The translations under genes were made by a program, and so were the position numbers. From Neofusicoccum parvum (lineage: Eukaryota; Ascomycota; Dothideomycetes; Botryosphaeriales; Botryosphaeriaceae), in NCBI GenBank assembly GCA_020912385.1, contig CP087208.1, positions 2,232,001 to 2,296,000 of the forward strand: a DNA stretch of 64,000 nucleotides. The letters are read 5' to 3'. Positions 43,995 to 55,247 of the stretch are shown here, piece by piece (the first letter of the stretch is position 1; each line of letters opens with the position of its first letter). The notes below the pieces were generated by a model. It saw only the letters and a program-made list of their open reading frames with translations. It did no database searches and was not told the origin of the DNA.

Positions 43995-45988
43995 TCCAAA
44001 TGGAGTAACTAACCACTTAAAGAGTCTAAAGCGGGTTTAAAATGCCGTTAACCATTCGCTTCCTTCCGCGATTCGTATCCGGTGAAAGGCAGTACTCACG
44101 TCGAGCTTTATAAACCACTTAGCCTTACTAATTCGATTAAGTGTTTCCTAGATTAGTAGTAGGGGGTAGCGGTCCTTTCTTATAATCCGATTGAGAGCCC
44201 GGTAGTTATAGTAGAAATGAAGGCCTCCTCTATAGGATATTAGGTGTCTTACTATTAGTATCCTTTTCTAGTTTAATTTAATAGTTAATTCTAGGTTAAT
44301 ATAGTAGGAGTTTTTCTGCCTCTTTCTTATTAAATAGACTAATCCGTTTAGGGTCTACCTAGCTAGGTAACTGGTTTTAGAAATCTATAAGGGGCTTCTC
44401 CTATAAGGCCTTATTAATATCTATAAGGCTAGCTATAAAGATCTAATATCCTTTCTTTTTTCTAAGCCTTATAAGGTGGTAAAAGGTAGTAGCTCTAATT
44501 AGCTTATCTTAAGACTTAGGGAGATTAGTATCTTACTTTATAGTTAATCTAGTATCCTTAAAGGTAATAGTTTATTCACTCTAGTTAAGTACTACTTTTT
44601 CTTACACTATCTAGGGGCTCCCTAGTATAAGATCGTATCTAGAGAGTTTTAGAACGATATAGAAGAATATACACTTTTAATAATAGCCCCTAATATTAAC
44701 TTTAGCCTAGGTAACTTCGTTAATCTTCTATCTAGTTAGTATTAGTCTATCTAGTATCCTTAGTGAGATTTTAATACGCGGGAGGTTATAGCGTTCAGCG
44801 AATTTATAGCTTATTATAGTATAGAATTTATAACTAGTATTAGTAAGAGCTTTTCTAAAAGTCTCTTTATCGATTATAACTAAAGTGAGAAGTGAATCCT
44901 ATTCTAATTTAGGTTACTATTTATACTATTTATCCTATACTTCTTACTTTTTCTCTACTATTAGCTCCTACCTATAATTTCTAATAGGAGCTTTTAGTTT
45001 TCTAACTACTAGAAGGAGGTCTTATTATCCTCTATATCTTCTAGTTACAGTTCTACGTATCCCTCCTACTAAGCAGGCCTTATAAAGCGTGTAGGTCTTC
45101 TTAGTAGTAGCTAGAGGTATTAGGTAATTAAATATATTAAATTATTATAGCGTAGATAATAGTATTCTTCCTTTTATTTCTATATCTCTTAATTATTTAC
45201 CCACTTAATACGGCGCCCTTAGGCTGCCTTAGCTAGCCTAGTAGGTTCCTAGTCTATATTATCGTATTAGGGCGTTGTTATTTTTAGCTACTTAGACCCT
45301 AGCTGCCTACTAGTAGACTCTACCGAGCTAACTTTATTCTAACTACGCTACTACTCTTCCTACTAGTCCTATTGGGCTTTCTTACTATTATTACGTATAT
45401 AAAATACCTCTAGTTAATTACTAACGTATTTCAGCTTAGTATAGTAGTCCTTAAAGGACTGGCTTGTACTTCTAAGACTAATTATACTGTACTAAAGCTC
45501 TTAACTAAGTCCTACTTCTAAGTAAGCTTTTAGGATCTTATCTAGCTAGTAGGTGCTTCCTGCCTCTAGTACTAGTTTACGAAACTTAGTAAAGTATTCT
45601 ATAAAAGGCTTATTAGTTTAGCGTAGCTTATATAGCTTACGCTAGGCCTTTTCTTATATATAGGGGTCGCTAAATAATAGGCGTAGTTGGTCTAGTAGGC
45701 ACTAAGTAGTTATATTACTTGTATTAGTAGTAGCTTATATCTAGGGCTATAGCTAACGCGCTACCTCGCCTCTAAGTTAATTATAGAGTATAAAGAACTT
45801 GGTTACCTCGTTATAGTTATTATAATCTACGGAGAGCTTTACTAAGGCCTAAGAGATCTAAGGTTCGAGTTTATTCCTATTACCTAAGAACTTAGCGAGG
45901 AGGCTAAAGTTCTTAGTAGGCTTATTATTCTAAGAGGAAGACGCGTGTTCTTAGGACTAAGCTATAGCCTATACTTAGAGAAGCTTGG

Positions 45989-46434
45989 TGTAACGGAGTG
46001 CCTTCTACTACACGACTTCGGAGTCGTCGGGTAGGAGTTGGGTAACCGAAGGGTTTACCTTGAGGACAAGAGTGGGTAAGGATAAGCGAGAAGAGAAGTG
46101 GGATGTTCACGTGCGGACTGGAATGCACGCGATAAGACTCGTTACCAGTAATGAGTGAGATTGCTACTTTGAGTTGACCACAAAGGGTCAAGTATCTAGC
46201 TAAGTGAGTGTGCTTATATACTGTAGGAAAGCTATGACAATCTGGATGTCCCTTATGGATATGAGGGTTGGATGGCCCTCATGGATTTAAGGGTTGGATC
46301 TGTTCTAATCCAATATGGGTCCTTGTAGAGCCGTACGTGGTGTAGCACGTGATGTCTTCCTTGGCGTTTATTCTTGCGCCTATTATCCGCGCTTCCCGTC
46401 TTCCCTCATCTTAGTCGGACTGGGGTTCGTAACA
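45989..46434 (-). repeat. Solo LTR, 446-bp family, copy A
   Basis: 446 bp with element-strand ends TGTTACGAAC and CCGTTACA, flanked by a perfect 5-bp target duplication CTTGG (45984-45988 and 46435-46439). No internal domain lies beside it, so it is a solo LTR left by recombination. It is inserted in the RIP-mutated 5' half of the gypsy element and is itself far less mutated. An open frame inside it (45925-46191) runs across its boundary and is not a gene. Confidence 0.93.
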
Positions 46435-46640
46435 CTTGGTCGGTTATTACTTAGAAATTATAGTTCTAGTTTAGGATATCTATTACCCCTTTTCTAGCTA
46501 TTCTACCTTACTATTTAGTACGCTTATCTAAGCTATTATCTACTATAGTATCTACTTTATTTCTTAGAATTCTTAAGCCCGTTACTTCTCCTTATACTAT
46601 AGGTTAATTATTCTAAGAATCCCTCGCTTCGTATTACTTC

Positions 46641-46755
46641 TAGTAATTCTAGTAGTTCTAGTGATTCTAGTAATTCTAGTAATTCTAGTAATTCCAGTGA
46701 TTCTAGTGATTCTAGTAATTCTAGTAATTCTAGTAATTCTAGTAATTCCAGTACG
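46641..46755. repeat. 9-bp tandem repeat (TCTAGTAAT)n
   Basis: About a dozen units of TCTAGTAAT with variants AGTGAT, AGTAGT and TCCAGT. The period is a multiple of three and every changed position is a transition. In element orientation it can be read as Glu-Leu-Leu repeats, so it may be a low-complexity part of a former gag. It may equally be simple slippage. Confidence 0.85.
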
Positions 46756-46811
46756 AGACTATGCTAATAATCTAGTTCTAATAAGTCTAGTAGGTTTAAA
46801 GTCTTAGCTAT

Positions 46812-47001
46812 TATCAGGGCTTAACCTTAGGATGATTACTAAAAGGTTTATTACGCTATATACGTTAAGCTAAGACTTAAAGAGAAGAAGAAGAAGAAGA
46901 AGAAGAAAAATAAAGAAGAGAACTTAAATATAAAAAGGACTTAATATTATATAACTATTAATAATCTTCTAAGGCTTCTCCTAAGGCTTTAGACTCTAAT
47001 A
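46812..47001 (-). repeat. 5' LTR of the gypsy element, RIP-mutated
   Basis: Matches 40717-40902 with many C-to-T/G-to-A differences and an expanded (GAA)n tract at about 46,882-46,910. The outer end abuts LINE sequence at 47,002. Confidence 0.78.
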
Positions 47002-47520
47002 CCTATATACCTATACGGCTAGTATAGATAAACTCTAAAGTATATCCTCTTATTCTATCCTTACTTCTAAGTAGGTAGAGCCTAGATACTTTATAAAGCT
47101 TAAACTATAAACTACTGTACTCTACTAATAATAAAGAAAGAAGTCTATATAGCTATAGAGTAGTTTCTAAAGCTAGGGCTACTAGGCTAATTTAGCCTAG
47201 CGAGGGAAATAGACTAGGAAAACTAAAAGGACTAGAAGAACCTAGTAGACTAAGAAGACTAGAATAGAATAAAAAAGCTAGGAATTAATACCTAGAGTAA
47301 TTATAGAACTACTATAGTAGCCACTACTAGTAAGTAGAAAAATAGAAAAAGAAAAGATAATACACCTAATATAAAAGAGAAGAGAGATTTTCTACCTAGA
47401 AAAGATTTTCCCCCTCGTATAAACTACTATAGATAGCCTACCCTATATAGACCCGTAAGGGAGCTAAATCGGAATAAAAATAAATCTATTTATTTATTTA
47501 TTTATTTAATAGCGTGCCTA
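47002..47520 (+). mobile_element. 5'-truncated LINE 3' end with TTTA tail
   Basis: This segment is closely similar to 53,935-54,470 and both end in (TTTA)n followed by AATAGCGTGCCT. It is the 3' untranslated end of a LINE, cut off on its left by the gypsy LTR. Heavily RIP-mutated. Confidence 0.7.
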
Positions 47521-49199
47521 AAAAAATATAACCGTACTAAAAAATCGACCTTAAGCTATAGCGCTAGAAGAGGGCCCTAGAGACTCTTTCTAACTCTAAA
47601 ACCAGCTATATAATAACCCTAGTAGTAGTAACTACGCTAGGGTAGAAAGAGAGAGCTAGAAGAGGAATAAAATATCCTTCTAAAGTATCTAATCCTACCA
47701 CCTATAGTATAGCTAATAGGCACCTAAGTAGGCTCCTATTAGCGTAGAGTATATTAATAGAGTAAATAAAACACTCGAAACTATCTAGTAGACCCTATAG
47801 ATATTAGGTAGTAATCTCCTAGCTCTTTCTTTCTAGCTAAAAAATTTTCTTAGCGTTACTAAGATAATCTTCTAGGGATTTACTACTACCCTCTAGGAGG
47901 CTAATCCTAAGGACCTAGGCCTTAAGAATATTATAAAGGAAATCTAGAAGATTAAGAAAGCTATTAGCGTACCTCTCTAACCTATAGTCCTAAAGTAGTT
48001 ATAGATTATAGTTTAAATAACTCTAAAGCTACCTACTTCTTCTATTACTATAGAACTCACCCTATACTTTCCTAAATAATAGAATAGGTAGGAAATTACC
48101 TTACTCTCTAATAAAGCTATTATCTAAAAGATCTAGATAGATAAGAGATTTATCTATAAAAAAGTCCTTATAGTAAGAAAGCTCTTAAGTAGAGATATTA
48201 AAATCTTTATCCCTAACCTAAATACTAGGATAGAACTACTAAAAGACTAAGATTAGACCTTAAGACTAAGTAGGAAGGTTAGACCTAACTAGTAAATATA
48301 TTTAGTACTAGTATATAATATCCTACTTAAAGGTATTAATACTAATAACCTATAGGCTATTAAGATAATCTAGAAATAGAATATATCTCTATACCCTAGC
48401 CTTTAGGTTAGTAAGATAGCCTAGCTAAAAAAGAAGCTCCCTATAGAGAAAACCTACTTAGTAGTAATACTTAATACTACTAACCTAGAGACTACTAACT
48501 AGGTAATTATAAAGAATATCATCTATAATTACTTTCTTTATACTATAAAATACTATAGTTCTTTATTTACAGTTACCTAGTACTTTAAGTACTAGGCCTA
48601 TAGCTATATTACCAGCCACTATAGGAAGGAGGCTAAGTATAGTAAGTATATAGATAGCTATAATACTAGAGAGTATACTAAGAAAGAAATATAGTATACT
48701 AACTATAACTAGAAGTATAATATATAGAGTAACTCCTACCCTATATATAGAGTAAACTAGGCTAGAGTAAATAGTACTCGCCTAATAAACCTAGAAGGAT
48801 ATAGAGAAAGAACTCAGCCCTAGTAATAGATATAAGAAGGATAGACTCTAGTAAAGTCTAAGAAGAGAATTAGAATAGAGAAACTATAGAAGAAGAAGCT
48901 AAAGAGAGGCCTAGATAGACCTAAAGACCTTAATAGACTTTTTCTACCTAGCTAGATAATCTTCTCTAGTATAAGACTACGTAGTTCCTAATATACCCTA
49001 GAGATAAACCTAGAAGAGATAGTTCTATCTATATAGGCTAGCTCTACCTCCCTAATATAATCTAATACAGATATAGGAGATAATTAATACTAAATATAAT
49101 ACTACTATTAATTATACAGTATAACGTTAATAAGAGTATAGATAAGGTAATAATCCCCCTCTATAAAGAACTAGACCTAAGAACCTACTATATTCTAGC

Positions 49200-50514
49200 T
49201 ATCTAGGAACCCTAGAAAAACCCTAGAGTTAAGATAATAGTTAAATACTCTACTTATTATACTATCTTCCTCTATAAGAGAGAAGCGAGAACCTACTTCC
49301 TAATAAATAAGACCCTTATCCTAGAATTCTAGTAGGAAACTATTTACTTCTTAAATTTTATTACCCTTACTATTAATACCCTATTATATATCATTTATAT
49401 TTATAACTACTATAACCCGCTACTTCTCTTCTATACTAGTATAGCTATAGGTACCCTACTACTCCTCTTAGAGGCTCTAAATAGGCCTAGAGAATATATT
49501 CTACTTAGAGACTTTAACCTCTATTATTTCCTCTAAGGAGGTATTATCTCCTCTACCTAATACAGCCTCTTAGATAATCTAATTAAGATAGCTACTATAG
49601 CTAACCTTAACCTAGCCCTATTAAGGGAAACTATTACTAGGAAAACTAATAATAGTAAAAGTATAATTAACTGTTACGAACCCCAGTCCGACTAAGATGA
49701 GGGAAGACGGGAAGCGCGGATAACGGGCGTAAGAACAAACGCCAAGGAAGACATCACGTGCTACACCACATGCGGCTTTACAAGGACCTATATTGGATCA
49801 GAACAGATCCAACCCTTAAATCCATGAGGGCCATCCAACCCTCATATCCATAAGGGACATCCAGATTGTCATAGCTTTCCTATAGTATATAAGTACACTC
49901 ACTTAGCTAGATACTTGACCCTTTATAGTCAACTCAAAGTAGCAATCTTACTTATTACTAGTAACGAGTCTTATCGCGTGCATTCCAGTTCGTACGTAAA
50001 CATCCCACTTCTCTTCTCGCTTATCCTTACCCACTCTTGTCCTCAAGGTAAACCCTTCGGTTACCCAACTCCTACCCGACGACTCCGAAGTCGTATAGTA
50101 GAAGGCACTCCGTTACATTAACCTTATCTTTACTACCTACTAGCTAGAGAAGAGGATCCTATACTATAAAGTTTTCTAGAAACTAGAATTCTCCTCTAAT
50201 TACCTACCTATAATTACTATATTTAATATCTCTCCTACCCTAGCAGCCTCGCAACCCCCTAGGCTATAATAGAAAAAGGCGGATTAGGAGAGAACTAATA
50301 AGACCCTCTAAGCTAGAGTCTTAAGGCTAGAAAACCTCCTACTAGATACTAAGAGAGATATAGACTAATTTACTAAGTAGCTCTAGGTAGCTATCTAAAT
50401 AATAGTCTAGAAAATTATTCTAGTAGTAAAACCCTCACCTTAGGCTACTATATAGTAGATAAGAGAATACTCTAAACTAATCTAATAGGCTAGAGCTACT
50501 AGGAGAAAGTGAAC
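49200..50514 (+). pseudogene. LINE endonuclease (EEP) remnant split by solo LTR
   Basis: Before the LTR the plus strand reads into the endonuclease signature with a GDFN-like core at about 49,505 and continues to 49,671. After the LTR and one copy of the target duplication (from 50,123) the frame resumes with a segment ending in the HLPIITIF-like C-terminal motif typical of these endonucleases. Many in-frame stops are of RIP type. Confidence 0.7.
49672..50117 (+). repeat. Solo LTR, 446-bp family, copy B
   Basis: 446 bp, TGTTACGAAC to CCGTTACA, with a perfect 5-bp target duplication TTAAC (49667-49671 and 50118-50122). Inserted in the LINE endonuclease remnant. A TATATAAG-like box at about 49,890 is the likely former LTR promoter. 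Confidence 0.95.
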
Positions 50515-51850
50515 TATTATGGTTTATACCTATAATGGTGCCTTGGAGGATCCGCGGCGATCACGTGTAGCGCTAGTATTCGCTTATATAGAGTCGCTAG
50601 GGACGCGTGTCCTTTCCTCCCCAGCTTGACCTTTATATAGACGGAATCCAACTCTTCAGCGCTCACCCTAGGGTTGAACTATTACATTAGGTCAAGCTCC
50701 CTTACTACTGGATAGTGATTGGTTTTCCGCAACTTCCGGAGTGGGAGCAGGAGGCTGGTTACTACCTACCTAGCCACGATCGCCCGTTTATAGTAGGACA
50801 TTACTGGAACAGAATAAGGAACGACAACGGATCGAACGACGATATGAACGGTAACCGACGTAACGACGACCAACCGATTAATAGGCGCAACGGGCGTAAC
50901 GGGCGTAACAGGCGTAACGTAACGGGCGCAACGTAACGGGCGCAACGTAACGGGCTACCTAGAGTAGTATGCTTATCGACGGCAACTCGAACGGTTTTTC
51001 CTAGAAATTTTTTTCCTTACTAGATTACAAAGGGGACTCTCTCTTCATAACCTATTACTCTCCTCCCACCTCGGAGGGGAGGGGGGGGGGAGAGGGGGGG
51101 TCTACCGGGCGTTAGGGACGACGCCCATTACGAAGGGGTATAGGGCTAGGAGGCCCAGCTGGACAAATAGGGCTTAGCTTTAGGCTGGCCATTTAGGTAG
51201 TATAATAACGGAGCTACCGCCAGTAGCATAATAAGAGAGCTACTACCAGCAGCGAGATAAGAGAGCTACCTACTAGTAGCGAGATAAGGGAGCTGCCTAC
51301 TAGTAGTATAATAAGAGGGCTGCTAGCTAGCAGTAAGATAAGAGAGCTACCTACTAGTAGTAAGGTAAGAGCATTAGTAACAGATAAGGATTAAGCAATA
51401 GGACGAACAGTAGAGCGAGTAGTAGAGCTAGCAGTTAAGGTTACCTCTCTAGGTGTGTAGGTTATTAGACAGCCGAAGAAGGAAAGTCCTAGCACCTATA
51501 GCTAGGGAGTTAACCGAAGTAAGTAGTAAAGCAGACAGCGAAGCTGCTTATAAGAGCGCTTAAGAAAGTGGCTAATTTTTTACTAGGGGAGGGACTAGTT
51601 TTAGAAGGATAGATAGAAGGATAGATAGATACATTCCTCATCCCGCCTTCCACCCGGAGGCCGGAGGGAGGGGGGTGATATTATGGTTTATACCTATAAT
51701 AGTGCCTTGGAGGATCCGCGGTGATCACGTGTAGCGCTAGTATTCGCTTATATAGAGTCGCTAGGGACGCGTATCCTTTCCTCCCTAGCTTGACCTTTAT
51801 GTAGACGGAATCCAACTCTTCAGCGCTCACCCTGGGGTTGAACTATTACA
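50515..51850 (+). mobile_element. TRIM-like miniature LTR retrotransposon, copy 1
   Basis: 1,336 bp with two direct 172-bp terminal repeats (50515-50686 and 51679-51850), ideal ends TGTTATGG...CA and here RIP-changed to TATTATGG. A purine tract lies directly before the 3' repeat (51,655-51,678), as needed for plus-strand priming. The interior has no gag or pol. It holds a GC-rich (CGTAACGGG)-type repeat, a long G run at about 51,073-51,105 and a 26-27-bp tandem array. A 4-bp match GAAC flanks the element. It is inserted in the LINE and is much less mutated than its host. The orientation is set by the purine tract. Confidence 0.88.
51211..51370 (+). repeat. Six-unit, 26-27-bp tandem array inside TRIM copy 1
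   Basis: Units begin GAGCT(A/G)C and end in ATAAGA. Six diverged copies occupy 160 bp. The array has the same length and unit number in copy 2, so it is an ancestral property of the element. Confidence 0.85.
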
Positions 51851-52199
51851 GAACTACTATAGGTAAAAAAAAGAACTAGGTAACCTACTAAATTATAGCT
51901 AATAATAAGAAGAGGTAAATTAGAAGGAATAGAATAAAAGTATAGCGAAAAATAGTAGCTAAAATCACCTTAAACCTAGATACCATCTAGAAACTCTTAA
52001 AATAGGCTAGAATAAGAATACTAGAGCTACTAGCTCTACCTTAATTTCCCCTACTCTAGGATATAGAAGGATAACTACACTATAATATTTAGATAAAAAC
52101 TAATATTCTTAGAAGCTAGTTCTTTCTCCTACTAAAAGAAGCTAACCTCTCTAACCTAGATAGATATATATATTTAGCCCTAGTAGAAATCTTATAGAA

Positions 52200-53340
52200 T
52201 ATTATAGAAGAGTAAATACTCTATACTATTAAGTAGCTTCCCCTAGATAAGATACCTAGACTAGATAAAATTATTAATAGAATCCTAAAGTAGTATATAT
52301 AAGTACTAAGTAAGCTAATTACTAGACTCTTCTAGAGATACCTAGTACTAGCCTATTATCCTAGATAGTTTAAAACCTCTACTACTATAGTACTAAAGAA
52401 ACTATAGAGAGAAGACTATACTAAGATAAAGATATATAGACTAATTATCCTATTTAATATACTAGGTAAGCTGCTTAAGCGGATTATAGTAGATAGAATC
52501 TTCTAGGCTACTAAAACTAACCACCTCCTCCTAGACTATTAGATAGAAGCTAGAAGGAGTAGATTAATAATTACTACCCTTAGTCTTCTTATAGAATAAA
52601 TCCACGCTATCTAGAAATAGAATCTAGGTCTAGTAGTCTCTATCCTTAGCTTAGACATCTCTAGAGTATATGACTATATATCCTATAAGAGACTCCTCTA
52701 TAATATAAAAGCTATAAGGCTACTAGGCTAGATAGAGAAGTTTATCTACTTCTTTCTAAGTAAAAGGTCAATACAGCTCCTCTTTAAAGGATATATAAGC
52801 TAGGCTATCTCTACCTCTATAGGAATCCTATAAGGCTCCTTATTATTACTAATCCTATACCTCTTCTTTACCTCTAACCTCCTTATAGAGCTTAGAAGGG
52901 GGAATGTCTTCCCCCTTAAGTTTATAGATAATATAAACATCCTAACCTTTAGTAGGTCTATAGAGTATAACTATAGGATGCTTAAAGGAGTAAATAGGAC
53001 CTATAAAAAGTAAATAGCTACCTATAGATTAGCCTTTTTCTTAGATAAGTACTACCTTATCCACTTTAGTAGGAAACTATATAGGTTTAATATAGCGATA
53101 AAAATCTAGATTCCTAGCTTTAAGGGAAACCTAGAGCTATTAATTAAGATACTAAGCGTTTATATTAATAGTAAGCTAAGGTAGGGCCTATATATTAAAG
53201 AAACCAGTACTAAAGCTACTAGATAGTATATATCCCTTACTAGGCTTACTATATTAACCTAGGGCGCTTCCTTTACTAAGGCGCGCTATATCTATATAGC
53301 TATAGTAAGGCTAGTCCTTACCTATAGGTATAGTATATAG
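52200..53340 (+). pseudogene. LINE reverse-transcriptase remnant
   Basis: The translated plus strand shows the non-LTR RT blocks in order: the YRLISLLNILGK region at about 52,440, the GARRSRLI-like block at about 52,545, the IPQGS motif at about 52,820-52,835, and a FIDN segment at about 52,920 where the catalytic YADD-type motif is expected. Stops interrupt the frame later. Domain order matches the endonuclease remnant upstream. Confidence 0.75.
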
Positions 53341-53934
53341 CACACGCTAGAGGGTTCCCTAGGGTGGAGAAGAATAGTAACTAAACCCCTTAAGAAGATC
53401 TAGAACTAGTACCTATATACTATAGTAGGTACCTATAAGTCTACCCCTATATAAACGCTAGAATATAAGACTAGGATCCCCCCTCTCCTACTATATCTAG
53501 ATAAACTAACCTTAGCCCACTCTATCTAGACCAGGAAAGGACCAGCAACGGTAGTAATTAAGGTAATATATAGGGATATTAAAGTAGTAGCTAAAGTAGT
53601 ATTTAGTATAAAGGAAATAGCTAGCCCAGCTAGAGGGAAGCTATTTAAGGGGAGAGTAAATTCCCTCCTTAGTAGCTACCTACCTAATATATAGAAACTA
53701 CTATAGAGGACCTAACTCCGTATAGTAATAAGAGAGTAGTAGAAAAAGAGATAGATAGAGTAAACTAGATAGAAGAAGAGACTAGTAGCCTAGAGTTTAT
53801 TCTAGAACCTAAAGATTAGGTAACTATATAGTAGTCTACTAAAACTATAGAGTACACTCCTTACCCTACTAAGAATAGAATATATTAGACTAGAGGACTA
53901 CCTCTCTAGATATAAAATACTAGACTATCTAAGT

Positions 53935-54470
53935 CCTATATACCTATACGGCTAGTATAGATAAACTCTAAAGTATATCCTCTTATTCTATTCTTACTTC
54001 CAAGCAGGTAGAGCCTAGATACTTTATAAAGCTTAAACTATAGACTACCGTACTCTACTAATAATAAAGAAAGAAGTCTATACGGCTATAGAGTAGTTTC
54101 TAAAGCTAGGACTGCTAGGCTAATTTAGCCTAGCGAAGGAAATAGACCAGGAAAACTAAGAGGACTAGGAGGACCTAATAGACTAAGAAGACTAGGATAG
54201 AATAAGAGAGCTAGGAATTAATATCTAGAATAATTATAGGACTATTATAGCAGCCACTACTAGTAAGTAGAAAAACGGGAAAAGAAAAAGTAACGCACCT
54301 AATATAAAAGAGAGGAGAGGTTTTCTACCTAGGAAAGATTTTCCCCCTCGTATAAACTACTATAGATAGCCTACCCTACATGGACCCGTAAGGGAGCTAA
54401 ATTGGGATGAAAATAAATCTATTTATTTTATTTATTTAATAGCGTGCCTAACTACTTTTATATATTCTAG
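53935..54470 (+). repeat. LINE 3' end, second copy
   Basis: Direct repeat of 47,002-47,520, somewhat less RIP-mutated, ending in a TTTA tail and AATAGCGTGCCT. It marks the 3' end of the plus-strand LINE. Confidence 0.75.
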
Positions 54471-54994
54471 AATAGATAAAATAAAATTAAGCCTCCTCTT
54501 TTCTATATATTTATAGAAGACCTCTAGGAGGTCTAGTAGGCGCGATTTCTAGTTATAGTCCGTTGATTTTTTAATTACCTAGCGGACTAGATTCCTAGTA
54601 GCGAGTAGGGTATTTTAGGAATTCGAAAATTCCAGTAATTAGGGCCTAAACGGCTTATATCCTAGGACTAGAGGGACTTTAGTTAGGTTTTATTAGGGTA
54701 ATTATATAGGAATAGACTAGTTAGGCCTATTTTCTACGGCTAGGAGGATTTTAGTTAAGATTTAGCGCTAGGTGGTTAAATTTTAGTGGGAACTAGGCTA
54801 GATAAGCCTATTTTCTAGGACTAGAGGGATCTTAGTTAAGGTTTAGTATATAAGTTAAGTTAGAATAGGCTGGTTAAGTATAGATTCTAGGAGGAGAGGG
54901 CTTTTAGGCAAAATTTATTAATTTTACTAAAGGAATTTAGAAAAGAGTATTATTTTATGCTAGATTCTAGGGATAAGACGGGGGGAAGGGGATA
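54471..54994 (-). pseudogene. RIP-mutated LINE ORF1, C-terminal-side part
   Basis: Runs parallel to 55,950-56,490 of the less mutated half-LINE but with C-to-T/G-to-A changes throughout. Its N-terminal-side continuation lies at 57,088-57,480. The half-LINE is inserted between the two parts. Confidence 0.75.
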
Positions 54995-55012
54995 TAATAG
55001 GTTTTTTGAGTT

Positions 55013-55066
55013 GAGTTGAGTTGAATTCATTTACCCTGACCCATCGCCCTGAGCGATATGCAGGCT
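55013..55066 (-). repeat. 54-bp LINE-tail repeat, first copy
   Basis: Identical over 54 bp to 55,136-55,189 (GAGTTGAGTTGAATTC ... ATGCAGGCT). It is the 3' terminal part of the LINE family on the minus strand. Confidence 0.9.
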
Positions 55067-55135
55067 ACGACTATTCAAAGAATTTCAATGCTAGTATACA
55101 TGTTGTGAATAGGTTTTTTGATTGATTGATTGATT

Positions 55136-55189
55136 GAGTTGAGTTGAATTCATTTACCCTGACCCATCGCCCTGAGCGATATGCAGGCT
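55136..55189 (-). repeat. 54-bp LINE-tail repeat, second copy
   Basis: Identical to 55,013-55,066. It is preceded on its left by (GATT)n rather than (GAGTT)n, so the two tails differ in their simple repeats. Confidence 0.9.
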
Positions 55190-55247
55190 TGATTGATTGT
55201 TCTGTTTACGTCTCTAACTAAGTCTTAGACTATGAAGACAAGGCGCC

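Larger units (their letters stand above)
40717..47001 (-). mobile_element. Degenerate Ty3/gypsy chromovirus-type LTR retrotransposon
   Basis: Element on the minus strand bounded by two related LTRs (40717-40902 and 46812-47001). Just inside the low-coordinate LTR, the minus strand has a polypurine tract (complement of 40,903-40,930), which marks the 3' end. Pol segments read leftwards from about 44.0 kb: reverse transcriptase, RNase H, integrase zinc-binding and core domains, then a C-terminal chromodomain. The 5' half (44.0-46.8 kb), where gag and protease should lie, is heavily RIP-mutated. A 446-bp solo LTR of another family is inserted at 45,989. The element is dead: stops interrupt pol, and flanking target duplications are not clear because the high side has been rearranged. 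Confidence 0.85.
47521..54470 (+). mobile_element. RIP-mutated LINE (Tad-like), carrying two later insertions
   Basis: Degraded plus-strand non-LTR retrotransposon. In order: an ORF1/gag-like region with a former zinc knuckle at about 48,585-48,720 (cysteines turned to tyrosine by RIP-type change); an endonuclease/exonuclease/phosphatase domain at about 49.0-50.4 kb; reverse transcriptase at about 52.2-53.3 kb; and a 3' end with (TTTA)n tail at about 54.43 kb. A solo LTR (49,672) splits the endonuclease domain and a TRIM-like element (50,515) lies between endonuclease and RT. The Tad affiliation is inferred from domain order and host; stops are everywhere, so no protein is made. Confidence 0.8.

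Noticed and set aside
49915..50121. Open frame in solo LTR B with matches in copies A and C
   Set aside because: Lies wholly in LTR sequence; similarity between copies is explained by the LTR family.
50715..50936. Open frame inside TRIM copy 1, also present at 59,453-59,728 in copy 2
   Set aside because: Starts with GTG rather than ATG, and the C-terminal half is only translated (CGTAACGGG)-type repeat. Conservation follows from the repeat element, not from coding.
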